Source: an uncultured Oscillibacter sp.
GTDB taxonomy: Bacteria > Bacillota > Clostridia > Oscillospirales > Oscillospiraceae
Length of the DNA stretch: 64,000 nucleotides
Assembly (NCBI RefSeq): GCF_910579365.1
Contig: NZ_CAJTUX010000001.1
Location: 1-64,000 of the forward strand
Reading direction: 5' to 3'
Shown here: one piece after another, positions 25,744 to 35,841 of the stretch
Layout of the letters: each line of letters begins with the position of its first letter
Numbering within the stretch: position 1 is the stretch's first letter
Position numbers and translations under genes: made by a program
The notes under the pieces: model-generated
What the model saw: the letters and a program-made list of their open reading frames with translations, nothing else
Database searches by the model: none
What the model was told of the DNA's origin: nothing

Positions 25744-26796
25744 TTGCTGACACGGCTGTTGATTACCCTTTTGATTGGCGCGGCGGGCGCCTGGGCGCTG
25801 TACAAGCTGCGGGTGCCCGCCGGGGCCATGGCGGGGGCGATTCTTCTGGTGGGAATCTTTCAGATCGCCACGGGATACGGCTATTTTCCCCGATTTGTGA
25901 AAACCTGCGTCCAAGCGGTGGCCGGCGGCTTTGTCGGACAGCGCATCAGCCGGAGCGACCTGAAGGAGCTGCGGAGCATTGGAAAGCCCTCCCTTCAGCT
26001 TTTCGGCGGCATCGTGTTTCTCACCTTCTGCACGGGACTATTGATTCACCACACCGCGCCGGTGGACACAGCCACGGCGCTGCTGTCCTCCATGCCCGGC
26101 GGCATGACGGACGTGGCTTTGATCTCGGCGGACGTAGGGGCGGACCCGGCCCAGTCCACGGCCTTGCAGCTGGTGCGCTATCTCATCGCCATTTTGATTC
26201 TCCCCCAGCTGGACGCCAGGATCTGCGCCCGCTTCGCCCCGGAAAAGCAGAGCCGGGACGCGGGAGATCTTCCCGGCGGCGGCCGGAAACTTCGGGACGG
26301 AAAACACATGGCCATTACGCTGGCCATCGTCGCCCTTGCCGGCGCGCTGGGAAAGCTCAGCGGCTTTCCGGCGGGAGCGATGGTTCTGCCCATGTTCGCC
26401 GTGGCCGCCTACAACATCCGCAGCGGAGAGGCCTATCTCCCCAAGGGGATGAAGCTGGCCGCCCAGTGCCTGGCCGGGGTCAACATCGGCGTGACCATCA
26501 CCCTGGCGGACATTCTGCACTTCCGGGAGCTGGCGCTGCCGGCGGTGATGGTGGCGGTCAACTGCGTGGCGGTCAACTACGTTTTGGGGTTTCTGCTTTA
26601 TAAGACCAATGATCTGGACCTGCCCACCAGCCTCTTCGCCTCGGTGCCGGCGGGGATGTCGGACATGGCCCTGGTCTCCCTGGAGCAGGGCGGCGAAGCG
26701 CCCAAGGTGGCCGTGTTGCAGCTGGTGCGCTATCTGTGCGCCATGGCCTTCATGCCCGCCATGATCAAGCTCTTCGCCGGGTGGTATCCCCTCTGA
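25744..26796 (+). CDS. AbrB-family (PF05145-type) membrane transporter
   Basis: About 350 residues with roughly ten hydrophobic segments arranged as two related halves. Each half has the same signature: ALLSSMPGGMTDVALISADVG in the first and LFASVPAGMSDMALVSLEQGG in the second. A TTG start at 25744 is preceded by GGAGGGG at the right distance; no ATG lies near. Members of this family are annotated as AbrB (ammonia monooxygenase regulator-like) and are thought to be transporters. Coupling to a PrpD-type enzyme suggests carriage of an organic acid, which is an inference. Confidence 0.83.
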   Translation: MLTRLLITLLIGAAGAWALYKLRVPAGAMAGAILLVGIFQIATGYGYFPRFVKTCVQAVAGGFVGQRISRSDLKELRSIGKPSLQLFGGIVFLTFCTGLLIHHTAPVDTATALLSSMPGGMTDVALISADVGADPAQSTALQLVRYLIAILILPQLDARICARFAPEKQSRDAGDLPGGGRKLRDGKHMAITLAIVALAGALGKLSGFPAGAMVLPMFAVAAYNIRSGEAYLPKGMKLAAQCLAGVNIGVTITLADILHFRELALPAVMVAVNCVAVNYVLGFLLYKTNDLDLPTSLFASVPAGMSDMALVSLEQGGEAPKVAVLQLVRYLCAMAFMPAMIKLFAGWYPL

Positions 26797-26835
26797 CATT
26801 TTCTTCCGCAAGCCGGTTCCGCCGATTTACAGACA

Positions 26836-26864
26836 TTGACATTTCGTCAAAATGGTGATATGGT
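26836..26864 (+). promoter_or_regulatory. Promoter of the pyruvate:ferredoxin oxidoreductase gene
   Basis: TTGACA - 17 bases - TATGGT. The -35 box is inside a small palindrome TTGAC-ATTTC-GTCAA (26836-26850). Confidence 0.6.
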
Positions 26865-26878
26865 TCCTATAGAGACGC

Positions 26879-26907
26879 AGGCATTTTGTCTATATCAGAC
26901 AATGCCT
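26879..26907 (+). promoter_or_regulatory. Inverted repeat in the nifJ leader
   Basis: TTGTCT-ATATC-AGACAA (26886-26902) is perfect and is extended by AGGCA/TGCCT arms with a 2-base bulge. It lies just downstream of the predicted start of transcription, a typical repressor position. Confidence 0.5.
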
Positions 26908-26935
26908 CCATATTACAAAAAAGGAGTCCGGCAAA

Positions 26936-29900
26936 ATGAGTGGAACGAATTTCATCGTAGCGGACGGCAACGAAGCCGCGGCGTACGTGGCCTACGCATT
27001 TTCCGAAGTGGCGGCCATCTATCCCATCACGCCCTCCTCCCCCATGGCGGAAAAAACGGACGAGTGGTCCGCCAACGGGCGGAAGAACCTCTTTACCCAG
27101 CCCGTCAATCTGGTGGAGATGCAGTCGGAGGCCGGGGCCATCGGCGCGGTTCACGGCGCGCTGGAAGCCGGCTCCCTGGCCACCACCTTCACCTCCTCCC
27201 AGGGGCTGATGCTGATGATCCCGGTGATGCACCGCATCAGCGGCACCCGGCAGCCGGCGGTGCTTCACGTGGCCTCCCGCACCGTGGGCACCCACGCCAT
27301 GTCCATCTTCGGCGACCACAGCGACGTGATGAACTGCCGCCAGACCGGCTTTGCCATGCTGTCCACCGGCAGCGTGCAGGAGGTCATGGACCTGGCCGGC
27401 GTGGCCCATCTGGCGGCCATCAAAACCCGTATCCCCTTCCTGCACTTCTTCGACGGGTTCCGCACCTCCCACGAGATTCAGAAAATCCGGACCATCCCCT
27501 ATGAGGAGTTCGGCAAGCTCCTGGACTGGGCCGCCGTCCGCCGGTTCCGGGAATCCGCCCTGAATCCCTACCATCCCTCCCTGCGGAACACCGTTCAGAA
27601 TCCGGATGTCTACTTCCAGTTCCGAGAGGCCAACAACCGCTTCTATGACGCGCTGCCGGACGTCGTGGAGGACTACATGCGTCAGATCAACGCCGTCACC
27701 GGCCAGGATTACCACCTTTTCAACTACTACGGCGCTCCCGACGCGGAACGAGCCGTCGTCGCCATGGGCTCCGTCAGCGGAACCGCCCGGGAGACGGTGG
27801 CCCACCTCAACGCGGCGGGCGAGAAGGTGGGCTTCCTTCAGGTGCATCTCTTCAACCCCTTCTCGGCGGAGCACTTCCTGTCCGCCCTGCCCAAGACGGT
27901 GAAAAAGCTGGCCGTACTGGACCGCTGCAAGGAGATGGGCGCCGTGGGCGACCCGCTGTACCTGACTGTCTGCGGCGCTTACGCCAACCGTCCCGACGCG
28001 CCTTACATCTGCGGCGGGCGCTATGGTCTCTCCTCCAAGGACACCACCCCCGCCCAGATCAAAGCGGTCTTCGACCACCTGCGCTCCGACCGGCCCTTCA
28101 CAGGCTTCACCGTCGGCATCGAGGACGACGTCACCCACCGCTCCCTGCCGGTGGGTCCCCCCCTGCCCCTGGTTCACAAGAAGATGGTCAGCTGCAAATT
28201 CTGGGGCCTTGGCAGCGACGGCACCGTGGGCGCCAACAAGAACTCCATCAAGATCATCGGCAGCAACACGGAGCTGTATACCCAGGCCTATTTCGAGTAC
28301 GACACCAAGAAGTCCTTTGGCATCACCCGAAGCCATCTGCGCTTTGGGGAGGAGCCCATCCTCTCGTCCTACCTGGTAAAGGAGGCGGACTTCGTCGCCT
28401 GCCACAACCAGTCCTTCCTGGATAAATACGACATCATCTCCGAGCTGAAGCCCGGCGGAACCTTCCTTCTGAACTGCCGCTGGACGCCCCAGGAGCTGGA
28501 GCGGGAGCTTCCCCCGGCGGTCAAACGGGGACTGGCGGAGAAAAACGCCCGGCTGTACATCATCGACGCCAACGCCATCGCCCACCGCCTGGGCCTGGGG
28601 GACCATGCCAGCATGGTGCTGCAGGCCGCCTTCTTCCGTCTGGCGGACATCATCCCCATGGAGGAAGCCGCCGGCTATATGAAGAAGGCCGCCGAGAAGA
28701 CCTTCGGCAAGAAGGGCGAGAAGGTCGTGCAGATGAATCTGGCCGCCATCGACCAGGGTGCGGAGCATGTGACAGAGGTCTCCATCCCGGAGAGCTGGAA
28801 GACCTGCGCCGATCTCCCCAAACCGGCGGAGGAGGAGGTCCCCGATTTCATCCGCCGCATCCTGCGCCCCTGCAACGCCCAGCAGGGCGACCGTCTCCCC
28901 GTCTCCGCCTTCGCCGGATACGAGGACGGCACCATGCCCCTGGGCACCACCGCCTATGAAAAGCGTGGCATCGCCACCCAGATTCCCGTATGGGACAGCA
29001 CGGCCTGCATCCAGTGCAACCGCTGTTCCTTTGTCTGTCCCCACGCCGTCCTCCGGCCCTATCTTCTGGATGAGGCCGAGGCCGCCGGCGCGCCGGGGGA
29101 CTTCGTCTCCGTCCCCGCCAAGGGGGCCAAGGGGCTCTCCTTCTCCCTTCAGATCAGCGAGATGGACTGCACCGGCTGCGGCTGCTGCGCCGCCTCCTGC
29201 CCCATGAGCGGGAAGGCGCTGCGGATGGAGCCCGTGACCCGGGAGCTCTCCGTCTCCCCCGCCTGGAAATACGGCCTCACCCTGACTGAGAAGAACGTAT
29301 TCAAGGTCGAGACCGTGAAGGGAAGTCAGTTCCGCCAGCCCCTGTGCGAATTCTCCGGGGCCTGCGCCGGCTGCGGAGAGACGCCCTATGCCAAGCTGCT
29401 CACCCAGCTCTACGGCGATCGGATGTACTGGGCCAACGCCACCGGCTGCTCGCAGGCCTGGGGCGCGGCCATGCCCTCCATTCCCTACACCACCGGCAAG
29501 CAGGGCCGGGGCCCCGCCTGGAGCAACTCCCTCTTTGAAAACAACGCCGAGTTCTGCCTGGGCATGTATCTCTCCGTAAAGCAGCAGCGCGAGAAGACCC
29601 GGGCCTGGGTCCGGGAGCTCAAGGAGCTGGTCCCCGAACTGGAGGGCCCCATTACGGAGTGGCTGGACACCTACTCTGACGTCAACGCCTCCATGCCCGC
29701 GTCGGAGCGGCTGGACGCCGCGCTGGACGCCGCCTCCCTCACCGGCCGGGCGGATGAGCTGAAAATGCTGATTCTCCGCCACCGGGAGCACCTGGCCAAG
29801 CAGCCCGTCTGGATGTACGGCGGGGACGGCTGGGCCTACGACATCGGCTTTGGCGGGCTGGACCATGTAATCGCCATGGGCGAGGACATCAACATCTTCG

Positions 29901-30442
29901 TGGTGGACACGGAAGTCTATTCCAACACCGGCGGGCAGAGCAGCAAGGCCACGCCGCTGGGGGCCGTGGCCCAGTTCCAGGCCTCCGGCAAGAAGAGTGG
30001 AAAGAAGGACCTGGGCAAGATGATGATGGCCTACGGGAACTGCTACGTGGCCAGCGTGGCCATGGGCGCGGACCCCAACCAGCTGCTCAAGGCCATCACG
30101 GAGGCGGAGGCCTATCCCGGCCCCTCTCTGGTCATCGCCTACGCTCCCTGCATCAACCACGGCATCAAGGCGGGCATGGACCAGGCCCAGGCCGAGATGA
30201 AGCGGGCGGTGGACTCCGGCTACTGGCCGTTGTATCGCTACAATCCCGCCAAGAAAGACCATCCCTTCACCCTGGACTCCAAGGAGCCCACTTTGAATTT
30301 CCAGGAATTCCTGGAGGGAGAGGTGCGCTACGCCTCCCTCCACAGAACCTTCCCCCGGAACGCGGAGGAGCTTTTCGCCCAGGCGGAGCGGGAGGCTGCG
30401 GAGCGCTACGCGTCCTACCGCAAAATGGCCGGGCAGGCATAA
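26936..30442 (+). CDS. nifJ: Pyruvate:ferredoxin (flavodoxin) oxidoreductase, single-chain
   Basis: 1168 residues, the usual length. Domain order: pyruvate-binding domain I (IYPITPSSPMAEKTDEW near residue 30), gamma domain, two [4Fe-4S] ferredoxin sites (CIQCNRCSFVCP near 690 and CTGCGCCAASCP near 745), the proximal-cluster cysteines beginning CAGCGETPY near 810, and the thiamine diphosphate fold (YGGDGWAYDIGFGG near 962, VYSNTGGQSSKATP near 990). It oxidises pyruvate with CoA to acetyl-CoA, CO2 and reduced ferredoxin in the cytoplasm. It stands alone as a transcription unit, but its place after the hydratase/lyase genes fits disposal of pyruvate or oxaloacetate-derived pyruvate. Confidence 0.96.
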   Translation: MSGTNFIVADGNEAAAYVAYAFSEVAAIYPITPSSPMAEKTDEWSANGRKNLFTQPVNLVEMQSEAGAIGAVHGALEAGSLATTFTSSQGLMLMIPVMHRISGTRQPAVLHVASRTVGTHAMSIFGDHSDVMNCRQTGFAMLSTGSVQEVMDLAGVAHLAAIKTRIPFLHFFDGFRTSHEIQKIRTIPYEEFGKLLDWAAVRRFRESALNPYHPSLRNTVQNPDVYFQFREANNRFYDALPDVVEDYMRQINAVTGQDYHLFNYYGAPDAERAVVAMGSVSGTARETVAHLNAAGEKVGFLQVHLFNPFSAEHFLSALPKTVKKLAVLDRCKEMGAVGDPLYLTVCGAYANRPDAPYICGGRYGLSSKDTTPAQIKAVFDHLRSDRPFTGFTVGIEDDVTHRSLPVGPPLPLVHKKMVSCKFWGLGSDGTVGANKNSIKIIGSNTELYTQAYFEYDTKKSFGITRSHLRFGEEPILSSYLVKEADFVACHNQSFLDKYDIISELKPGGTFLLNCRWTPQELERELPPAVKRGLAEKNARLYIIDANAIAHRLGLGDHASMVLQAAFFRLADIIPMEEAAGYMKKAAEKTFGKKGEKVVQMNLAAIDQGAEHVTEVSIPESWKTCADLPKPAEEEVPDFIRRILRPCNAQQGDRLPVSAFAGYEDGTMPLGTTAYEKRGIATQIPVWDSTACIQCNRCSFVCPHAVLRPYLLDEAEAAGAPGDFVSVPAKGAKGLSFSLQISEMDCTGCGCCAASCPMSGKALRMEPVTRELSVSPAWKYGLTLTEKNVFKVETVKGSQFRQPLCEFSGACAGCGETPYAKLLTQLYGDRMYWANATGCSQAWGAAMPSIPYTTGKQGRGPAWSNSLFENNAEFCLGMYLSVKQQREKTRAWVRELKELVPELEGPITEWLDTYSDVNASMPASERLDAALDAASLTGRADELKMLILRHREHLAKQPVWMYGGDGWAYDIGFGGLDHVIAMGEDINIFVVDTEVYSNTGGQSSKATPLGAVAQFQASGKKSGKKDLGKMMMAYGNCYVASVAMGADPNQLLKAITEAEAYPGPSLVIAYAPCINHGIKAGMDQAQAEMKRAVDSGYWPLYRYNPAKKDHPFTLDSKEPTLNFQEFLEGEVRYASLHRTFPRNAEELFAQAEREAAERYASYRKMAGQA

Positions 30443-30504
30443 GCGTCTCTCCTTCCGCCTGGCCAGAGACCCGCGGGCAGGGACCGCCGGACACCTGTCT
30501 ACAG

Positions 30505-30551
30505 CGCCGGCGGCGCATGGAATCGCATCCATGCGCCGCCGGCGTTTTTTT
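30505..30551 (+). terminator. Strong terminator after nifJ
   Basis: 17-bp perfect stem CGCCGGCGGCGCATGGA / TCCATGCGCCGCCGGCG, 6-base loop, then TTTTTTT. Confidence 0.92.
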
Positions 30552-30599
30552 GATCGCGCACCCGCCTGACTCGCCGGGGAACGCTTCTTGAACTCTCCT

Positions 30600-31754
30600 T
30601 CACAGCAAGATTCTCTCCGCCAGCCGGGTCATCACCGCCGCGGAGCGGACAATTTCCTCGCAGGGGACAAACTCGTCCGGCCGGTGCGCTTGTTCCAGGC
30701 TGCCGGGACCGAAGGACATGCAATTCCGGCAGCCGGTCAGGGAGGCGATTACGGCGGTGTCGGTATAGCCGGGGAAGAATGTTACCGGCGGCTCCGCTCC
30801 CATCACCTCCGCCGCAGCGGCCCGCAGCTGGGCCAGGAGGACGGAGTTTTCATCCTTTTCCACGGCGGGCCGCCGGGCCGTGACCGCACGCTCACAGCTC
30901 ACCCCCGGGACCGCCTCCAGAACCTCCGCGATGACTTCGTCCACCAGCGCAATCGACTGCTCGTTGGTGACGGAAGGCGTCAGCCGCATGTCCAGCGTGG
31001 CGGCGCACGCATCGGGGACAATGTAGGGATTCCAGCCCCCCTGGATGGTGCCAAAAACAGCGGTGCAGGGGCCCATTTCCGGATGCCGGGGCAGGGCCTC
31101 CACCCTGCGCCGGATTCCCGTGATGAGCTCCGCCATGGCGGCCACGGCGTCGGCTCCCTCCTGGGGCATGCTGGCGTGGCAGGTCTTGCCGTGGGTTTTC
31201 AGGACAAACCACGTCTTGCCCTTGTGGGCCACCTGAATCTTCCCGTCCGTGGGCTCCGCGTCCAGGACGTAGCTTCCCTGGTTCACATAGCCGTCCCGCA
31301 CCGCCTGTTCTCCGCCGGCCATGGCGTTCTCCTCGTCCACCGTGGCGATCAGCTGAAATCCGTACCGCAGCGGAGTTCCCCGCCGGGAGATGTTTCGAAA
31401 CGCGAGCATGGCGGCGGCAAGCCCCGCCTTCATATCGCACGCGCCCCGGCCATAGAGCCGCCCGCCAGTGATCTCCCCCTCCAGCGCCGGATGCTTCCAG
31501 CCCTCCCCTACGGGCATGGTGTCCATGTGGCAGATGTATGTCAGGTCGTGTTCCCGGGACTGCCCCGGCAAACGGGCAACGACGTTCTCCCGTCCGTCCA
31601 GCACCGGCTCCCGGAAGAGCTGGGCGGAGGTCTCCCTCCTCAGCCAGTTCCAGACAAAGTCCGCCACCGCTCCCTCGTAGGTTCCAGGGTCGCTGCTCTC
31701 TATGCGGACCAGCTCCTGTGTAAGCCGCACCTCTTCCCTTGTGCTCCAATCCAT
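30600..31754 (-). CDS. M20-family metallopeptidase / deacylase (ArgE/DapE-like)
   Basis: 384 residues. Metal ligands are in CHMDTMPVG (His76, Asp78), YGRGACDMKAG (Asp107) and VDEENAMAGGEQAV (Glu pair), with the distal His near the C-terminus in LEQAHRPDEFV. No signal peptide, so cytoplasmic. The inserted dimerisation domain lies between (HKGKTWFVLKTHGKTCHAS). Family members hydrolyse amide bonds of acyl-amino acids, dipeptides or succinyl-diaminopimelate; no neighbour fixes the substrate. It is divergently transcribed from the lipase-glpK unit. Confidence 0.9.
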   Translation of the reverse strand: MDWSTREEVRLTQELVRIESSDPGTYEGAVADFVWNWLRRETSAQLFREPVLDGRENVVARLPGQSREHDLTYICHMDTMPVGEGWKHPALEGEITGGRLYGRGACDMKAGLAAAMLAFRNISRRGTPLRYGFQLIATVDEENAMAGGEQAVRDGYVNQGSYVLDAEPTDGKIQVAHKGKTWFVLKTHGKTCHASMPQEGADAVAAMAELITGIRRRVEALPRHPEMGPCTAVFGTIQGGWNPYIVPDACAATLDMRLTPSVTNEQSIALVDEVIAEVLEAVPGVSCERAVTARRPAVEKDENSVLLAQLRAAAAEVMGAEPPVTFFPGYTDTAVIASLTGCRNCMSFGPGSLEQAHRPDEFVPCEEIVRSAAVMTRLAERILL

Positions 31755-31813
31755 GTTCTCTCCTCCAAACCCGTGACGGAAAACGGCGCGCCTCCGCCCG
31801 CGATATCGGTCTC

Positions 31814-31842
31814 AGTATAAGACCGGCCGTTCCATAAGTCAA
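31814..31842 (-). promoter_or_regulatory. Promoter of the M20 peptidase gene
   Basis: Minus strand TTGACT - 17 bases - TATACT. Confidence 0.75.
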
Positions 31843-31882
31843 GGCGGGAAGCGGCCGGCAGAGGAATTCCCCTCCATTTCTC

Positions 31883-31912
31883 TTGCCAGTTTCAGGCGGG
31901 CTGTGCTATAAT
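31883..31912 (+). promoter_or_regulatory. Promoter of the lipase-glpK unit
   Basis: TTGCCA - 18 bases - TATAAT, about 58 bases upstream of the hydrolase ATG. Confidence 0.7.
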
Positions 31913-31976
31913 TTTCTTGTTTCCACGGAGACAAAATTCAGGCGGAAACGCCGGTATACAAACAGGAGGGTCTGCC

Positions 31977-32909
31977 ATGTTGCACGAGATCAGCTTCAAG
32001 TCCTTCAACCAGCGGGACGAGGTTCAGGGCTGGATTTACGTTCCCGCCGCCAAACCCTTGGGAATCATCCAGCTGGTCCACGGCTTTGGAGAGCATTCCA
32101 GGCGGTATCTGCACATGATCGTCAAATTTTTAGAGGCCGGGTTCATCGTGGCGGCAGACGACCACGTGGGCCACGGCAAAACCGCCGCCGCCGGCGGCAC
32201 CTGGGGAGACTGGGGCGACAAGGGCCCCCGCACCATGATGGAGGACGAGCATACCTTTACCGGGCTGGTCAAGGAGCGGTATCCCGGCCTCCCCTATTTC
32301 CTGTTCGGCCACAGCATGGGCTCCTTCATCGCGCGGGACTACATCACCGCCTATGGCCAGGAGCTCTCCGGCATCACCCTGTGCGGAACCACCGGCGTCT
32401 TTCCCGGCCTGAAGGAAGGCATGGACATGCTCCAGGCCGCCGTGGACGCCGGAAAGGGCGCGGAGTCCGACCCCAACGCCGCCGGGGCCCTGATGGGCTG
32501 GATGTTCGCCCGGTGTGAGGAGGAGGTCCGGTACGGCAACGAGTGGATTTGTTCCGACCCCTTCGTTCAGTATGACCACGCCGCGGACCCCTTCGACGCC
32601 TTCTCCCGCCCCACCAGCAACCGCGCGTTTTTGTACTTCTGCCAGATGATTGATTTGATTACCGGTCCCGCCTGGGCGGAAAAGGTCCCGGTGGACCTCC
32701 CCATTTACAACATCGCCGGCGGCGAGGACCCCGTGGGGCAGTATGGCGAGGGCGTCCGGCAGGTCAGCCGCTGGCTGGAGGATTCCGGCCACAAGGTCAC
32801 CACCCGGATTTACGAGGGCTACCGCCACGAGATTCACAATTACAGCGGCCTCAAGGACGAGGTGGAGCAGGGCGTCATCGACTTTTTCAAGGGCGTTCTC
32901 CAGGGCTGA
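31977..32909 (+). CDS. Alpha/beta hydrolase, monoacylglycerol-lipase-like
   Basis: 310 residues, start ATG six bases after AGGAGGG. Features of the serine-hydrolase (Hydrolase_4) family: oxyanion region IIQLVHGFGEHSRRY, nucleophile elbow FGHSMGSF, acid in IAGGEDPVG and His in EGYRHEIHNY. No signal peptide. Closely related proteins are monoacylglycerol lipases or lysophospholipases. Glycerol kinase begins 25 bases downstream in the same transcript, which supports a pathway that frees glycerol from a monoglyceride and then phosphorylates it. Confidence 0.88.
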   Translation: MLHEISFKSFNQRDEVQGWIYVPAAKPLGIIQLVHGFGEHSRRYLHMIVKFLEAGFIVAADDHVGHGKTAAAGGTWGDWGDKGPRTMMEDEHTFTGLVKERYPGLPYFLFGHSMGSFIARDYITAYGQELSGITLCGTTGVFPGLKEGMDMLQAAVDAGKGAESDPNAAGALMGWMFARCEEEVRYGNEWICSDPFVQYDHAADPFDAFSRPTSNRAFLYFCQMIDLITGPAWAEKVPVDLPIYNIAGGEDPVGQYGEGVRQVSRWLEDSGHKVTTRIYEGYRHEIHNYSGLKDEVEQGVIDFFKGVLQG

Positions 32910-32933
32910 GCCCAGCGGCGCAGGAGGGACGAG

Positions 32934-34430
<1,497 letters not shown>

Positions 34431-34458
34431 AAATGTTAGGAGGAGCACAGATCTCCAG

Positions 34459-34500
34459 AGAGAAACCCGGCGGACCCTTCAGGGTCCGCCGGGTTTCTCT
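34459..34500. terminator. Bidirectional terminator between glpK and SLH gene
   Basis: 19-bp perfect stem AGAGAAACCCGGCGGACCC with its complement, 4-base loop TTCA. Convergent genes on either side share it. Confidence 0.88.
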
Positions 34501-34518
34501 GTTTCAGCCTCGAGGGGC

Positions 34519-35841
34519 TTAAAGTACGTTCTGCGCAAAGCGGCTGAGTATCACCGCCACCTGCGCCCGGGTGGCGTTCCCGGCAGGGGAAAGCGTGTTC
34601 GCCGTGACGCCGTTGATCAGCCCCGCCGCGTTGGCCCAGCGGAGGGGTTCCACGGCATAGGAGGCAATCTGCCCCGCATCGGCAAAGGCGCTCAAATCCG
34701 CCCGGGCAGAGCCGGCCCGGTTCTTGTACACCGCATAGCGGTAGAGGAACGCCGCCATCTGCTCTCTGGTAATCGGATTTCCGGGACGGAAGGTCCCGTC
34801 GCCGTAGCCATTGACAATGCCGTTGGCCGAAGCCCAGGAGACGGCGGAGGCGTAATAGGCTCCGGAACCCACATCGCTGAACTGGGAAAGTCCCGCAGCG
34901 GGCGAGCCCTCCAGCCGGTAGAGAATGGCCACGATCATGCCCCGTGTGGTGGGGGCGTTGGGGGTAAACGTGGTAGCGGAGGTGCCGTTCATCAGCCCCT
35001 TCTCAAAAACATAGCGCACCGCATCGTAGCACCAGTCCCCAGGAACCACGTCCTGGAAGGCCATCGAAACGGTCTCAGGAGCCTTTTCCGGAACAAAGGA
35101 GGCCGAGATCACCACCTCCCCGGCGGGCATGGAGAACGTGTAGCGGTTCTCGCCGGCCTGCTTCAGCAGAATTTCCCGCCCCTGCTGGTCCTTGACCACA
35201 AGGGACTCCAGCACGTATCCGGCATCCGGAGAGACCGTCAGCGTCACTGTATCCTTTTCCTTCGCCTTGGCGGGCCGGACGCTGACGGAGCCGTGCTCCG
35301 AAGAGGCGGCCTGGACCGTATAGGTCTTCTCCGCCGCCGCCGGCTTATTCACAATGCCGGAGGAGCCTCCGCCTCCCGACGAGGCTCCTCCCGTGTCCCG
35401 GATTCTGGTCAGGGGCACTTGTTTGGCTCCGCCGCCGATGGGCTCCAGGTTCCAATCCAGCAAAAGCAGCTCCGCCTGGCCAGGCATGCCAAAGCTGCCC
35501 TCCGCCGTCAGCGTCCCCAAGCCCAGCGATCCGCCGGACAAAAGCTGCTCATCCGCCACCATGTAGATGGTTACGGCGGTTGTGCCCTGACCCGGTTCCA
35601 CATGGCAGTCCGGGCTGTAGACGCCTTCTCCCGCCGGGGAAAAGCGGACATCGCCGCAATTCCCCTCCAGCACCAGCTCCAGCTGGACGGCGTAAATTCG
35701 CTCGTCCATCCCCTCCAATGTGAGGTGGACGCCTCCGCCGCTCTCCCGATAGGAGAGGGACGGATTCGCATTCCCGGCCGCCGAAACCGGCAGGCCGCAG
35801 AACAGGCACAGGGCCAGAAGGCCAGTCAGTAAACGCTTCAT
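34519..35841 (-). CDS. SLH-domain surface protein with cohesin-like N-terminal domain
   Basis: 440 residues. Signal peptide at 1-21 (RLLTGLLALCLFCGLPVSA). Residues about 25-140 form a beta-rich module (IYAVQLELVLEGN, FSPAGEG, LLSGGSLGLGTLTAEGSF) whose pattern resembles cohesin domains; this is an inference from pattern. After a Gly/Ser linker (GGASSGGGGSSG) comes a bacterial-repeat domain at about 175-250 (EHGSVSVRPAKAKEKDTVTL). Three SLH repeats follow from about 255 to the end (FQDVVPGDWCYDAVRYVFEKGLMNG; FSDVGSGAYYASAVSW; FADAGQIASYAVEPLRWA), which anchor the protein to cell-wall polymer. The start ATG overlaps the stop of the upstream M60 protease gene (ATGA), so both are made together. 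Confidence 0.88.
   Translation of the reverse strand: MKRLLTGLLALCLFCGLPVSAAGNANPSLSYRESGGGVHLTLEGMDERIYAVQLELVLEGNCGDVRFSPAGEGVYSPDCHVEPGQGTTAVTIYMVADEQLLSGGSLGLGTLTAEGSFGMPGQAELLLLDWNLEPIGGGAKQVPLTRIRDTGGASSGGGGSSGIVNKPAAAEKTYTVQAASSEHGSVSVRPAKAKEKDTVTLTVSPDAGYVLESLVVKDQQGREILLKQAGENRYTFSMPAGEVVISASFVPEKAPETVSMAFQDVVPGDWCYDAVRYVFEKGLMNGTSATTFTPNAPTTRGMIVAILYRLEGSPAAGLSQFSDVGSGAYYASAVSWASANGIVNGYGDGTFRPGNPITREQMAAFLYRYAVYKNRAGSARADLSAFADAGQIASYAVEPLRWANAAGLINGVTANTLSPAGNATRAQVAVILSRFAQNVL

Noticed and set aside
26867..30532. Minus-strand open frame of about 1220 codons opposite nifJ
   Set aside because: Shadow of the nifJ codon pattern; no domain, RBS or promoter.
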